IMG/VR virus record: IMGVR_UViG_3300027721_001267
Coordinates: 1-41,675 of that record
Source: a virus
Strand: one strand, 5' to 3'
Length of the DNA: 41,675 nucleotides
Shown here piece after piece: positions 7,306-15,194 of the stretch. Position 1 is the first letter of the stretch. Each line of letters opens with the position of its first letter. Both the position numbers and the translations under genes were made by a program. The notes beneath the pieces are model-generated. The model was not told the DNA's origin and made no database searches. It worked only from the letters and a program-made list of their open reading frames with translations.

Positions 7306-8261
7306 ATTTTATATTTGGTTAAGTTAGAATCTTCGGGTAAGAATTTACCTTTTAAACCTAAACGCTGTTGATTGTCTATCCAATATTGCTGAAGATCATC
7401 TGGTATATCAGCTCTTGTACTGTCGAGAATTTTAAGATATGTATCGTAAACAGCATTAAGATCTTCTTCATTAAGATCCCGCTTAAGAACATCTATTAAT
7501 GTAAAATAATCCCCTACTGTATTTTGATCAAGCTTAATATTGTAAAGCTTATTTAAAAGTTCAATAGCTTGTTTAGGTGTTGAAGCTTCAATATTTTGAG
7601 TTTCTTTATTCTTAACTCCATAGTTGTGAGAAAATGTATAACCTTTATGAGAGAAGAGAGAGACAAGAAGCTGGGTACGATGAAGGCCTTTTACGTTGCC
7701 TTTATAGGAGGCGGAGTGATAGGCAAATTCTAGCCAATCAACATCTCCGACGTTTATATCAATTTGAACCTTTTTATCTAACTGATTACCTGAAGTGTCA
7801 TATTGAGGAAATTGACAGAATAAAGCTCCGGCAGCGCTCCCCTTAACATCGGTTACAATATCGGTGTTAGATGCAACGATTTTTTCGGCTATAGCAACAA
7901 TAACAGCTCTTTTAGTTAATTGTTCATCGGTTGCTGTTTTAGCTTTTTTCTTAAAAACAGTAAACAGTTCATCAATTCTATTCTTATCTAGACCCCAATC
8001 ATCAATATTGTGAAATGATTTTTCAGATAGAGCTAAATCAATATCTCCAGATACTTCCTTTTTACCGACAGATCCTAAAGTACGTATACCTTCAAAGTGA
8101 AGTCTTGCAGCAGGAAATATAGTTTCAAATTGTTTGAAAAACTCCTTCATAGTAGGAGTTATATCTTCTCTCTTAATAGGAGAAGAAGCTTCAAAAACGT
8201 TACCTCCTTCACTTAATAGTGAAGCTGTTTTAAAATAACTACTAAAAGAAGATTTGTACAT
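7302..8261 (-). CDS. Pol-beta-type nucleotidyltransferase with capsid-targeting-like N-terminus
   Basis: A 319-residue protein related to the N-terminal domain of the next gene: both have GGN...IKREDI/V before the catalytic domain. The active-site pattern is LGSVGKKEVSGDIDLAL (GS...DxD) with a third acid in the strand KVQIDINVGD. The first 19 residues (Phe6, Tyr9, Phe10, ending Leu16-Ser-Glu18 before Gly19) fit the targeting peptide with an LxE cleavage site, so the enzyme may be packaged and injected. It overlaps the downstream gene by four bases (ATGA). Substrate unknown: it could modify a protein, tRNA or small molecule. Confidence 0.75.
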   Translation of the reverse strand: MYKSSFSSYFKTASLLSEGGNVFEASSPIKREDITPTMKEFFKQFETIFPAARLHFEGIRTLGSVGKKEVSGDIDLALSEKSFHNIDDWGLDKNRIDELFTVFKKKAKTATDEQLTKRAVIVAIAEKIVASNTDIVTDVKGSAAGALFCQFPQYDTSGNQLDKKVQIDINVGDVDWLEFAYHSASYKGNVKGLHRTQLLVSLFSHKGYTFSHNYGVKNKETQNIEASTPKQAIELLNKLYNIKLDQNTVGDYFTLIDVLKRDLNEEDLNAVYDTYLKILDSTRADIPDDLQQYWIDNQQRLGLKGKFLPEDSNLTKYKI

Positions 8262-8268
8262 TACCCTA

Positions 8269-8637
8269 TTACTTAAGAGTAAGTAGGTACTTTAATCTAT
8301 TGATAACCGCCATTATCTCATCCCTAATGTTAAGGCAATCAGAATCCTTAACAGGATCGAGCTCCTCAGCGTAACCAGTAACGAGATAATCAGTAAATTC
8401 TTCTAGTATTGACTGTATATCAATATCACCTTTATTAACTAAACCGAGATCAACAGGGGAGTTAAATATAATCTTGCCATACTTTCCTTGATGAACCTCA
8501 ACAACATTATCAATCAAACCATCTAAGTCCTCATATGCTTTACCTAAAGCCTTGTGTTCACCAAAAAGATTAGCCTGCCAGTGAAGAATTCTTAACTGAT
8601 TTTGTAACTTTATAAGATTAGTAACCTGCTTTTCCAT
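8269..8637 (-). CDS. ferritin/Dps-like four-helix protein (DUF5856-like)
   Basis: A 122-residue helical protein. The stretch NQLRILHWQANLFGEHKALGKAYEDLDGLIDNVVEVHQG resembles the first two helices of a Dps/ferritin-like bundle as seen in phage DUF5856 proteins (named from memory of the family). The His, Glu and Asp residues in those helices could bind metal, but no complete ferroxidase centre can be assigned. It starts one base after the stop of the gene at 8639 and is separated by seven bases from the next gene. Confidence 0.65.
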   Translation of the reverse strand: MEKQVTNLIKLQNQLRILHWQANLFGEHKALGKAYEDLDGLIDNVVEVHQGKYGKIIFNSPVDLGLVNKGDIDIQSILEEFTDYLVTGYAEELDPVKDSDCLNIRDEIMAVINRLKYLLTLK

Positions 8638-8638
8638 G

Positions 8639-8998
8639 TTACTTGTTAGTAAGAGATTTAATAAATCCGTTAATTACATTTTGATGATTAGGATCAGCTA
8701 AAATTTTAGCTACTTCCTCCGATGTCTTAGTTCCAGCTAGGGCCCGCATAGTTTGAGCTGCTTTAGGATCTGTCGAGGTAGAAGACTTGTTGGCAGGATT
8801 AGGAGTACCTGTCTTAGGTTGCTGTTGATTGGAGGGGTTATTAGCGTTGGCAGGATTAGGAGCACCAGTTACATTATTGTTAGCTGTTGGAGCAGGAGCA
8901 GTGGAGGGAGTACCGTTAGAGGTGGTAGGAGTACCGTTGGGAGGTGTAACACCGAGGGTTTCCCAGAGAGCATTTAAAGTATTTTCGAATTTAGACAT
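8639..8998 (-). CDS. Pro/Asn/Thr-rich low-complexity protein with capsid-targeting-like N-terminus
   Basis: A 119-residue protein in three parts: residues 1-14 (Phe4, Leu8, Leu11-Trp-Glu13 before Thr14) resembling a targeting peptide with an LxE site; residues 18-75, a disordered region of repeated GTPTT, GTPST, GAPNPAN and GTPNPAN units; and a C-terminal helical domain of about 40 residues. The repeats are also visible in the DNA. TAAATA lies six bases before the ATG. Function unknown; an internal head or linker protein is a guess from the N-terminus and context. Confidence 0.65.
   Translation of the reverse strand: MSKFENTLNALWETLGVTPPNGTPTTSNGTPSTAPAPTANNNVTGAPNPANANNPSNQQQPKTGTPNPANKSSTSTDPKAAQTMRALAGTKTSEEVAKILADPNHQNVINGFIKSLTNK
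8790..8866. repeat. imperfect direct repeats inside the low-complexity gene
   Basis: The unit ttggcaggattaggag occurs at 8790 and again at 8847, coding for the Pro-Asn-Pro-Ala-Asn repeats. A shorter pair, ggagtaccgtt, follows at about 8907 and 8928. These are sites where slippage could change gene length. Confidence 0.6.
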
Positions 8999-9004
8999 AT
9001 AAAG

Positions 9005-9012
9005 TATTTAAG
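9005..9012 (-). promoter_or_regulatory. possible promoter element CTTAAATA
   Basis: Minus-strand CTTAAATA ends six bases before the ATG at 8998. The identical octamer lies before the start at 10807. It is a six-of-eight match to the T4 late motif and could equally be a sigma70 -10 (TAAATA). Confidence 0.35.
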
Positions 9013-9059
9013 CTCTTTTAGAGTACATTTGTAAGGGGCCGTAAAGGCTTTTAATACAT

Positions 9060-9542
9060 TTATTCACCTGTACTAGTAAAATCAACTGATCCAGATGAAA
9101 AATGTTTAATTTTTTTAAACCCCTTTATAAAACTATATAGCTGATTTTTATTTGCAAAATTATTTAACTTCTTACCTACTGTTTTTGATTTGTTTATAGC
9201 ACTAACAACAGCTGTTTCAACATCTGGAGAAGTAAATGAGCTACATTTACACCAAGGTAATGGTAATACTCTTAATACTTTATCGAGTTTACTGTTCGTA
9301 AAGGGAATACCTTTAGGTATATCATATACTACCAAAGCTTTAGGATACCTGCTTGGACATTTTTGATATACTGAACAAAACTTTTCTAGGCAATAATGAT
9401 AAAAAAACTTTTTAACATCTAAAGACTTTAATGAAATATTGTATTTTTTACAAATATTTAATGTTTCTTTAATTGCTTCTATTAAAAGAGGTTGAAAATC
9501 AATGGCACAAACTCTGCTGCCATTATATTCCTTATAATTCAT
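9060..9542 (-). CDS. hypothetical protein
   Basis: A 160-residue basic, cysteine-containing protein (Cys at about 12, 31, 51, 56, 62, 98 and 100). I recognise no family. No membrane segment or signal peptide is visible. It starts one base after the stop of the zinc-ribbon gene at 9544, so it is probably co-transcribed with it. 61 bases separate its stop from the next gene downstream. Confidence 0.65.
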   Translation of the reverse strand: MNYKEYNGSRVCAIDFQPLLIEAIKETLNICKKYNISLKSLDVKKFFYHYCLEKFCSVYQKCPSRYPKALVVYDIPKGIPFTNSKLDKVLRVLPLPWCKCSSFTSPDVETAVVSAINKSKTVGKKLNNFANKNQLYSFIKGFKKIKHFSSGSVDFTSTGE

Positions 9543-9543
9543 A

Positions 9544-10143
9544 CTATTGTAGTATTGTTTCTACTTGTTCTAATGTAAGTCCGTCTCTCAAGGCATTATC
9601 TGTAACTTCGTGGAGCTGTTTATATATATTGTTTATTTGCTCCTCGTAGTTTAAGATTTGTTTGTGATTTTCTTTATTATAGTTTAAATTATTTTTATTT
9701 TCAAGCGTTAAAGTATGATTCATTAAATCTAACTTTGACCCTAAATATTTTTTAATTTTTAAAATACTACGTATACCTGGAGAAAATGATGCTTTTTCCT
9801 GAACTGTAACAGGTTCCTTTATCTTATTTCCTTCATCGTCTATTATACCGCATTTATAAGCTTCAAACTCTCTATAATCTTTATTCAAATTATGAAGTAG
9901 AAATTTATTTGTTATAGATTCATTGAACATACTGTTATAATCAATACCGTGCATGTGAATGTTATTAAAAGGATTTATCTTACACCCTTTACCGTAGTTG
10001 GTAGATCCACAATAGGAGCACTTCTTTGCATCATCTGGATGAAAGTGTACACCCTTAGGACCGTATCTGCAACCCTTACCGTAACTGGTAGATTGACAGT
10101 AGAGACATCTACTTACCCCTATTTTTTTAACTTCATTTAACAT
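9544..10143 (-). CDS. protein with two tandem Cys/His zinc ribbons
   Basis: A 199-residue protein. Residues 13-35 and 42-65 are two copies of one motif: C-x2-C-x-S-T-x-Y-G-K-G-C, then a Pro and an H-x-H pair (C13, C16, C25, H33, H35; C42, C45, C54, H63, H65). Each copy could bind one zinc. Similar doubled motifs occur in other T4-like phages, to my memory without a known role. After residue 75 the protein is charged and probably coiled-coil. It lies eight bases after the GIY-YIG gene. Nucleic-acid or protein binding is possible. Confidence 0.7.
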   Translation of the reverse strand: MLNEVKKIGVSRCLYCQSTSYGKGCRYGPKGVHFHPDDAKKCSYCGSTNYGKGCKINPFNNIHMHGIDYNSMFNESITNKFLLHNLNKDYREFEAYKCGIIDDEGNKIKEPVTVQEKASFSPGIRSILKIKKYLGSKLDLMNHTLTLENKNNLNYNKENHKQILNYEEQINNIYKQLHEVTDNALRDGLTLEQVETILQ

Positions 10144-10151
10144 ATTGCTGT

Positions 10152-10568
10152 TTATTTATTTAATACACTTTTAGGAGGCCGACCTATACGAAGGTTCAAA
10201 ATACCGTTATAATAGTCACTTCTTAGTAAAACTTCTCTACCTATCTGTTCTTTGGCTTCTTCGTATGCCAGTTCCCACTTTGAACCGCAGGTTCTTAGAA
10301 TCTCAAATCTGAAATTCTCTTTTCCAATTTTAACAATATCATTATTTAAATCAACTGAGGAACTTGTATAAATTTTCCAATCAGATTCTTTATATTCTAT
10401 ACGCTTGTTTTTCTTACCTTTTAACGGTTTACGTTTAAACTTTGATATACACTGCTTCTTACCTATATATTTTTTATTATTTGTTAGATTTGTTATCAAA
10501 TAAATGAAGCCAAAAATTTCCTCCGAAATTTCAACTCCTTCAGTTAAAATCCAATGACCTGTTTCCAT
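10152..10568 (-). CDS. GIY-YIG family endonuclease (Seg-like)
   Basis: A 138-residue protein with the GIY-YIG fold start: GFIYLITN at residues 20-27 (in place of GIY) and KYIGKKQC at 33-40. It then has the phage-typical SDWKIYTSSS and a C-terminal EEAKEQIGREVLLRSDYYN with the conserved Glu region. Such small nucleases are often mobile, cutting DNA that lacks them. The start overlaps the stop of the gene at 10568 (TAATG), so it sits inside the minus-strand operon. No group I intron or split gene is visible around it. Confidence 0.8.
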   Translation of the reverse strand: METGHWILTEGVEISEEIFGFIYLITNLTNNKKYIGKKQCISKFKRKPLKGKKNKRIEYKESDWKIYTSSSVDLNNDIVKIGKENFRFEILRTCGSKWELAYEEAKEQIGREVLLRSDYYNGILNLRIGRPPKSVLNK

Positions 10569-10807
10569 TAACGCCTTTTACGTTTACGGGACTTTACCTT
10601 CTTACCATAAATTGAAGTTGGAATCTTACTCCTTTTTATCATTTTTCCCAATACTTTAGGAACTATCGCAGATCCCTTAGCGTAATTATCTCCTGAAAAT
10701 TGTGTAGAGGTAGAAGTTACCCCGGACCCTAGAACACTATCTGCTCCTCCTGCTACATTTCCGTTCTCTTGTAAAACTTCTACAACTATACTCTCGATGT
10801 TTATCAC
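10568..10807 (-). CDS. small basic-tailed protein with capsid-targeting-like N-terminus
   Basis: A 79-residue protein. Residues 1-14 (Ile4, Ile7, Leu12-Gln-Glu14 before Asn15) resemble the capsid-targeting peptide with an LxE protease site. The middle is Gly/Ser/Thr-rich, with YAKGSAIVPKVLGK, a stretch resembling small head-associated proteins of other T4-like phages. The tail, KKVKSRKRKRR, is strongly basic and could bind packaged DNA. The start is GTG at 10807, the first gene of the long minus-strand block, diverging from uvsY. CTTAAATA lies five bases upstream. An internal, DNA-binding head protein is a reasonable inference. Confidence 0.65.
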   Translation of the reverse strand: MINIESIVVEVLQENGNVAGGADSVLGSGVTSTSTQFSGDNYAKGSAIVPKVLGKMIKRSKIPTSIYGKKVKSRKRKRR

Positions 10808-10820
10808 ATTATTATTTAAG

Positions 10821-10834
10821 TTGCCTTATGGCAA
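10821..10834. repeat. small inverted repeat TTGCC-TTAT-GGCAA
   Basis: Five-base perfect arms with a four-base loop, in the 47-base divergent gap between the gene at 10807 and uvsY. It covers the presumed -35 of uvsY, so it could be an operator. Confidence 0.35.
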
Positions 10835-10848
10835 TAATCTGTTAAAAT
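10821..10848 (+). promoter_or_regulatory. promoter TTGCCT-16-TAAAAT for uvsY-uvsW
   Basis: TTGCCT (10821-10826), sixteen bases, TAAAAT (10843-10848), six bases, then ATG. No Shine-Dalgarno is present. Confidence 0.5.
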
Positions 10849-10854
10849 GGGTTT

Positions 10855-11277
10855 ATGTCAGTAAACCCTGAAGACAGTAAAGAATCTCTTTTTGAAAAAT
10901 ATAATGAAGAGATTAAAAAATACGTAGCCGTGGACGAGTTCAACATGAAGCAGATTCAGATGGACTTGCCAGGTGCTCGACATTATTGGGTAGGAAGGTT
11001 AATGTTTCATAAACAAGAAATCAATAAACTCAAAAAACTTCGAAAACAAGCCGTAGATAAAATAGCTGATCGAATACAAGCAGAATTACCTATAGGTGCT
11101 AGCTCTAGAACAAGAGAGATGGCTGCAGATAATCATCCTACAGTACAAAAAATAGATGATATGATTGCAGAAAATGAAATGCTTGTTGAATATCTATCTA
11201 AAATTGAGTCAAACTTTAGAAGTATAAGTTATGATATTAAAAACTTAATTGAGATAGTAAAACTCGAAACCACTTAA
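10855..11277 (+). CDS. uvsY: UvsY-like recombination mediator
   Basis: A 140-residue helical protein, close to T4 UvsY (137). UvsY loads the UvsX recombinase onto gp32-coated single-stranded DNA. Family features are the early VAVDEFNMKQIQMDLPGARHYW region, a central Lys/Arg-rich helix (EINKLKKLRKQAVDKIADR), and a C-terminal helix for multimerisation. The start is set by a promoter that ends six bases upstream. The stop overlaps the ATG of uvsW (TAATG), the uvsY-uvsW order of T4. The UvsX partner is at 38233. Confidence 0.85.
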   Translation: MSVNPEDSKESLFEKYNEEIKKYVAVDEFNMKQIQMDLPGARHYWVGRLMFHKQEINKLKKLRKQAVDKIADRIQAELPIGASSRTREMAADNHPTVQKIDDMIAENEMLVEYLSKIESNFRSISYDIKNLIEIVKLETT

Positions 11278-12734
11278 TGTTAGAAGTAACTATAGATTAT
11301 GATTTAGGTAGAAAAAAAGGTATTCTAATAACTGAATATCTCTCAAATATTCGAGAACACTTTTCTGTAGAGGATAAAAATCAAAACTTTAAAAGAAGAT
11401 TTACTGTAGGGTATAGACCTTCAGCTAGACAATACGCAATAACTCCGCAAGGTAGATTTGAACCTAGATTAGTTTATACAATTTTAGAATACCTACAAAC
11501 ATTAGAGATACCTCTTAAAGTAGAGTTAACAGATAAATTTAAAGAATTTATGTACTCTCCAGGTCTAGGAGATGAAGATGATGATATTGTTTCCCTGGGC
11601 ATGTCTTTAAGAGACTATCAATATGAAACAGTAAAAGCAGCTTTAAAAAATAAAAGCGGAGTAATAATCTTACCAACGTCAGCTGGTAAGACATTTGTTA
11701 TGGCTACGATAGTTAGATCTATTCAACGTCAACGTGATAATGCTAAAACCTTAATACTAGTACCCGATATTCAATTAGTTACACAATCTTATTCAGACTT
11801 TATTGAATATGGAATACCTGAAAGTGAAATAACTAAATGGACAGGTAGTTATGAACCTGACCCTAACGCTTCTATAGTAATAGCTAATATACAAATTTTA
11901 CAATCTGAAAAACAAGATTTATCTCTACTTAAAGATATTAAATTATTAATCATTGATGAAGTTCATAAGCTCAAACACGGAAACAAAGTTAATAAAATTG
12001 TAGATCAAATAACAGCTAAGTATCGCTTTGGACTTACTGGAACTATACCTGATAATAAGATTGATGAATGGAATATTTTAGGAAAGCTTGGTAAGATAAT
12101 CTATAAAAAACAATCAATTGATCTTAGAGAGCAAAATTATATTTCTCAAGTTCATGTTGCTGTATTAAAAGTTACATATAAAGATCTTCCAAAGTTTACT
12201 AAACCGAGCGGAACAGCTCCAACAGCAGGGTATGAAGAGGAAATACAATTCTTACAAACAAATATTTTTAGAAATAATTTGATTACTAAAATTGTAAATA
12301 GTGTAGATAAAAATACACTTATCATGGTTGATAGAATCGCCCATGGAGAAGAACTACTAAGAGTACTTTCGCTCAATACAAAAAAGAAAGTATATTTTGT
12401 TCACGGAGATGTAGAGATTGAAGAAAGAGAAAATATACGCAAACTTATGGAAGAAGAGAATGATGTAATTTGCGTAGCTATATCTAAAATTTTTAGTACA
12501 GGTATTAACATTAAAAATCTTCATAATATTGTTTTTGCAGCCATAGGTAAAGCAAAAATTAAAATTATTCAATCTATAGGTAGAAGTTTACGTAAACATG
12601 CCAGTAAAAAGAGAGCAACTATTTTTGATATAGGAGATAACTTACGCTACGGTAACTCTCACTTAGCTGAGCGTTTAGAACTATATAACGAAGAGCAAAT
12701 ACCGTATAATATTACAGAAATAAATCAGAGTTGA
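11277..12734 (+). CDS. uvsW: UvsW-like SF2 helicase
   Basis: A 485-residue helicase (T4 UvsW is about 500). It unwinds branched DNA and R-loops, driving branch migration and the switch from origin- to recombination-dependent replication. Motifs in order: Q-like LRDYQ near residue 121, Walker A LPTSAGKT at 132-139, DEVH at 227-230, motif III LTGT at 253-256, then a C-terminal RecA domain with VHGDVE, STGINI and QSIGRSLR (motif VI). The N-terminal 110 residues match the UvsW DNA-binding domain position. Translation is coupled to uvsY by TAATG. Confidence 0.93.
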   Translation: MLEVTIDYDLGRKKGILITEYLSNIREHFSVEDKNQNFKRRFTVGYRPSARQYAITPQGRFEPRLVYTILEYLQTLEIPLKVELTDKFKEFMYSPGLGDEDDDIVSLGMSLRDYQYETVKAALKNKSGVIILPTSAGKTFVMATIVRSIQRQRDNAKTLILVPDIQLVTQSYSDFIEYGIPESEITKWTGSYEPDPNASIVIANIQILQSEKQDLSLLKDIKLLIIDEVHKLKHGNKVNKIVDQITAKYRFGLTGTIPDNKIDEWNILGKLGKIIYKKQSIDLREQNYISQVHVAVLKVTYKDLPKFTKPSGTAPTAGYEEEIQFLQTNIFRNNLITKIVNSVDKNTLIMVDRIAHGEELLRVLSLNTKKKVYFVHGDVEIEERENIRKLMEEENDVICVAISKIFSTGINIKNLHNIVFAAIGKAKIKIIQSIGRSLRKHASKKRATIFDIGDNLRYGNSHLAERLELYNEEQIPYNITEINQS

Positions 12735-12758
12735 TTTAATATTGTTATATACTATTAT
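12731..12758 (+). promoter_or_regulatory. promoter TTGATT-16-TATTAT before the late sigma gene
   Basis: TTGATT at 12731, sixteen bases, TATTAT at 12753, then twelve bases to ATG. The same -35, spacer and -10 are found before gene 46 (27811-27838). A leader of about five bases is predicted. Confidence 0.55.
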
Positions 12759-12770
12759 AAACAATACTTT

Positions 12771-13337
12771 ATGGCCAACAAAAAAACAAAAGATGAAGAA
12801 TTTTTTATGGATGATTTATCAGCCGTATTAGACGAAGCTTTACCAAAGCCAAGATCAACAAAAAGAGTTCGACGAACTAAAGAAGAACTAAAGCCAAACT
12901 ACGTCGATCCTATTTACATGGAAGTTTGTATCAAAAAGTATTACGAAACAGGAGACTTAAATGACGAGTTAGCTGATATGATTCAAAAAATAGGCACACG
13001 TCTAGGTTACGCTCAAAACTTTATTAACTACTCTTATAAGACAGAGATGATAGGTGATGCTATTATTAAAATGATTACCGCTCTTACAAGACATCGATAT
13101 AAGTGTGATGCAGGCTTTAATCCTTTCTCATATTTTACTAAAGTAGCTTATAGAGCTTTTCAAAATAGAATTAAAAAAGAAAAGAAAGAGCACGATACTA
13201 TTCATCGTTATCAAAACGAAGTATATAGTCTTTTAGAAGAATCAGGTCAATTACCTTATCAAAAGAATACACATCTTGAGGATGAAGGTAATAGTTCTTA
13301 TTATGATGATAATAACGTAGTTGTTAGCGATGATTAA
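12771..13337 (+). CDS. 55: late transcription sigma factor, gp55-like
   Basis: A 188-residue protein, almost the length of T4 gp55 (185). gp55 directs host RNA polymerase to TATAAATA late promoters together with gp33 and the gp45 clamp. The diagnostic part is FNPFSYFTKVAYRAFQNRIKKEKK (residues about 115-138), corresponding to sigma region 2 of the gp55 family. The N-terminus is charged, with a basic stretch (STKRVRRTKEELK); the C-terminus is acidic. The gene sits between uvsW and gp47 as in marine T4-like phages. The next gene starts eight bases before its stop. Confidence 0.88.
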   Translation: MANKKTKDEEFFMDDLSAVLDEALPKPRSTKRVRRTKEELKPNYVDPIYMEVCIKKYYETGDLNDELADMIQKIGTRLGYAQNFINYSYKTEMIGDAIIKMITALTRHRYKCDAGFNPFSYFTKVAYRAFQNRIKKEKKEHDTIHRYQNEVYSLLEESGQLPYQKNTHLEDEGNSSYYDDNNVVVSDD

Positions 13338-14394
13338 TTTTAACAGTAATAAAGTAGCTTTTATTAGTGATATACACTTAGGTGTTCATCAAGACTCTGC
13401 TACATGGCACAATATAGCTATAAAATTCGCCTATTGGTTAGATAGTTCTTTAAAAGATAGGAATATTAAAGATATTGTTATTGCTGGAGATATATTTCAC
13501 AATAGGCATGAAATAGGAGTTAATACAATTCATGCTGCTCATAAGTTCTTTGATATTTTAAAGGATTATAATATTGTAGCTATAACAGGTAATCACGATT
13601 GTTATTATAAAGACAAGTCAGATGTTAATTCAATTTCAATTCTCAACGGTTATAAAAATATAACAGTATTTCAAGAACTGAGAACTTGTATTATTGACGG
13701 TAAGACTTGGACGTTTTGTCCGTGGGGGGTAACAATAGATAAGATTCCAAAGAGTGATATAATTGTAGGTCATTTTGAAATTACTCACTTCAGAATGAAT
13801 CAACACAAAATTTGTGATCACGGTATGAAAACCGTTCAGCTACTCGATAAAAGTAAATTTGTTATTTCCGGTCATTTTCATTATAGAGATCACAGAACAT
13901 ATCCTGAGGGAGGAAGCATTCTTTATCTAGGCTCACCTTACGAGTTAGATTTCGGTGATAGAGATCATGCTAAAGGTGTATCAATTTTAGATACCGATAC
14001 ATTCGAGGTTGAGCTTATAGAAAATAATGTAACACCGAAGCATGTTAAAATTAAAATATCTGACTTAACCGAAGGTAAGGTAAAGCTAGAAGATCTATCT
14101 CCAATTATATCTAATAATTTTGTAGATTTTAGTATTGATAAGAATGTTAATACACAAGCTGTTGATTTACTCTTATCTAAGTTTAATCAACACAAACCAC
14201 TTCACGTTAGGACAAATTATAATATTTTTGAAAACGTTCAGCTATCAGCCACTGACGTAGATAATTTTAGTATCGATGTTGAAACAGCTCTTCATGAGTT
14301 TGTTGAATTATTAGATACGCAAGTAAACAAAAAAGAGATTCTTGATAAGTGTTTAGATCTCTATAAACTATCCCTTGTAACAAATGAGCAATAA
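13330..14394 (+). CDS. 47: gp47-like recombination nuclease subunit (SbcD/Mre11 type)
   Basis: A 354-residue metallophosphoesterase that with gp46 resects DNA ends to start recombination. Phosphoesterase motifs: SDIHLG (D14, H16), GDIFH (D54), GNHD (87-90), GHFE, and SGHFHYRD. I use ATG 13330, which overlaps the gp55 stop by eight bases; a TTG at 13321 is less likely. In T4 the partner gene 46 is adjacent, but here it is at 27845, 13.4 kb away, beyond a block of glycan genes. The first of those overlaps the end of this gene by eleven bases. Confidence 0.93.
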   Translation: MINFNSNKVAFISDIHLGVHQDSATWHNIAIKFAYWLDSSLKDRNIKDIVIAGDIFHNRHEIGVNTIHAAHKFFDILKDYNIVAITGNHDCYYKDKSDVNSISILNGYKNITVFQELRTCIIDGKTWTFCPWGVTIDKIPKSDIIVGHFEITHFRMNQHKICDHGMKTVQLLDKSKFVISGHFHYRDHRTYPEGGSILYLGSPYELDFGDRDHAKGVSILDTDTFEVELIENNVTPKHVKIKISDLTEGKVKLEDLSPIISNNFVDFSIDKNVNTQAVDLLLSKFNQHKPLHVRTNYNIFENVQLSATDVDNFSIDVETALHEFVELLDTQVNKKEILDKCLDLYKLSLVTNEQ

Positions 14395-15187
14395 AATTGG
14401 TGTAGGTATTATAACTTGTAATCGAACGAAGTATCTTCGCCGCTTACTTGTATCTCTTGTACAGTGTGAAAATATAATTGATGAGTTAGTAGTGGTTAAT
14501 GATGGAGAACCAATTAATGATTTTGACTTGAGTCAAGGAGAGTGGATAGAAAATAAAGTAAACTTAGGAGTAGGTAAATCAAAAAATTTAGCTTTTAAAC
14601 ATTTACTTGAAAATAAATGCGATTATATTTTTTTATTAGAAGATGATATTATTATTAAAGATAAAGAAGTTTTTAACAAATACATAGAAGCATCTAAGTT
14701 ATCAGGCATTCAGCATTTTAATTTTGCTTTTCACGGCAGTGATAATTACCTACCCAATGGTGCCCCTGCTGAAAGACTAAGAGTAGAATATAGTAAAGAT
14801 GTAGCTGTTTGCTTTTATCCTAATGTGTACGGTGCTTTTAGCTTCTATACTAAAGAGTGTCTAGATAATGTAGGACTAATGGACGAGGAGTACTATAACG
14901 CGGTAGAACACATAGATCATACATATGAGGTATATTTAAAAGGAATGACATCTCCTTTTAGGTGGTTTGCTGATATAGCTGATAGCGAAAAGTATATTGA
15001 AGAGCTTGATCGCAATCACGAGCAAAGCACTATTAGAAAAGATCAAAGTTGGATTTTAAACTTTCATAAAGCAGCTGATAGATTTAAACAAAAACATAAT
15101 ATAGACATAAGAAACCCTTACGAGAAACAAGCAACAATACAGGAAGTAATAGAGTACATTAAGGAAATTAAAAAACGGTATAAATAA
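14384..15187 (+). CDS. GT-A glycosyltransferase (GT2-like), tandem copy 1
   Basis: A 267-residue transferase. The start GVGIITCNRTKYLRRLLVSL is the first nucleotide-sugar-binding strand of GT2-type enzymes, and FLLEDDIIIKD (residues about 84-94) is the metal-binding DxD region. The later FRWFADIAD motif is shared with the gene at 15973, so the two are tandem paralogues. No membrane segment is present, so it acts in the cytoplasm. The acceptor is unknown. It is the first gene of the glycan island, overlapping gene 47 by eleven bases, which points to transcription from the uvsY-47 unit. Confidence 0.85.
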   Translation: MSNKIGVGIITCNRTKYLRRLLVSLVQCENIIDELVVVNDGEPINDFDLSQGEWIENKVNLGVGKSKNLAFKHLLENKCDYIFLLEDDIIIKDKEVFNKYIEASKLSGIQHFNFAFHGSDNYLPNGAPAERLRVEYSKDVAVCFYPNVYGAFSFYTKECLDNVGLMDEEYYNAVEHIDHTYEVYLKGMTSPFRWFADIADSEKYIEELDRNHEQSTIRKDQSWILNFHKAADRFKQKHNIDIRNPYEKQATIQEVIEYIKEIKKRYK

Positions 15188-15194
15188 TAATGCC

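Noticed and set aside
7634-7846. Plus-strand frame of 70 codons
   Set aside because: Antisense to the 7302 nucleotidyltransferase, arginine-rich composition typical of a shadow frame.
8753-8977. Plus-strand frame of 74 codons rich in Arg and Gly
   Set aside because: Mirror of the Pro/Asn/Thr repeats of the minus-strand gene; no start signal.
15190-15192. ATG as start of the homing endonuclease
   Set aside because: The frame reads ATG CCG TGA, a stop after two codons; the GTG at 15195 opens the long frame.
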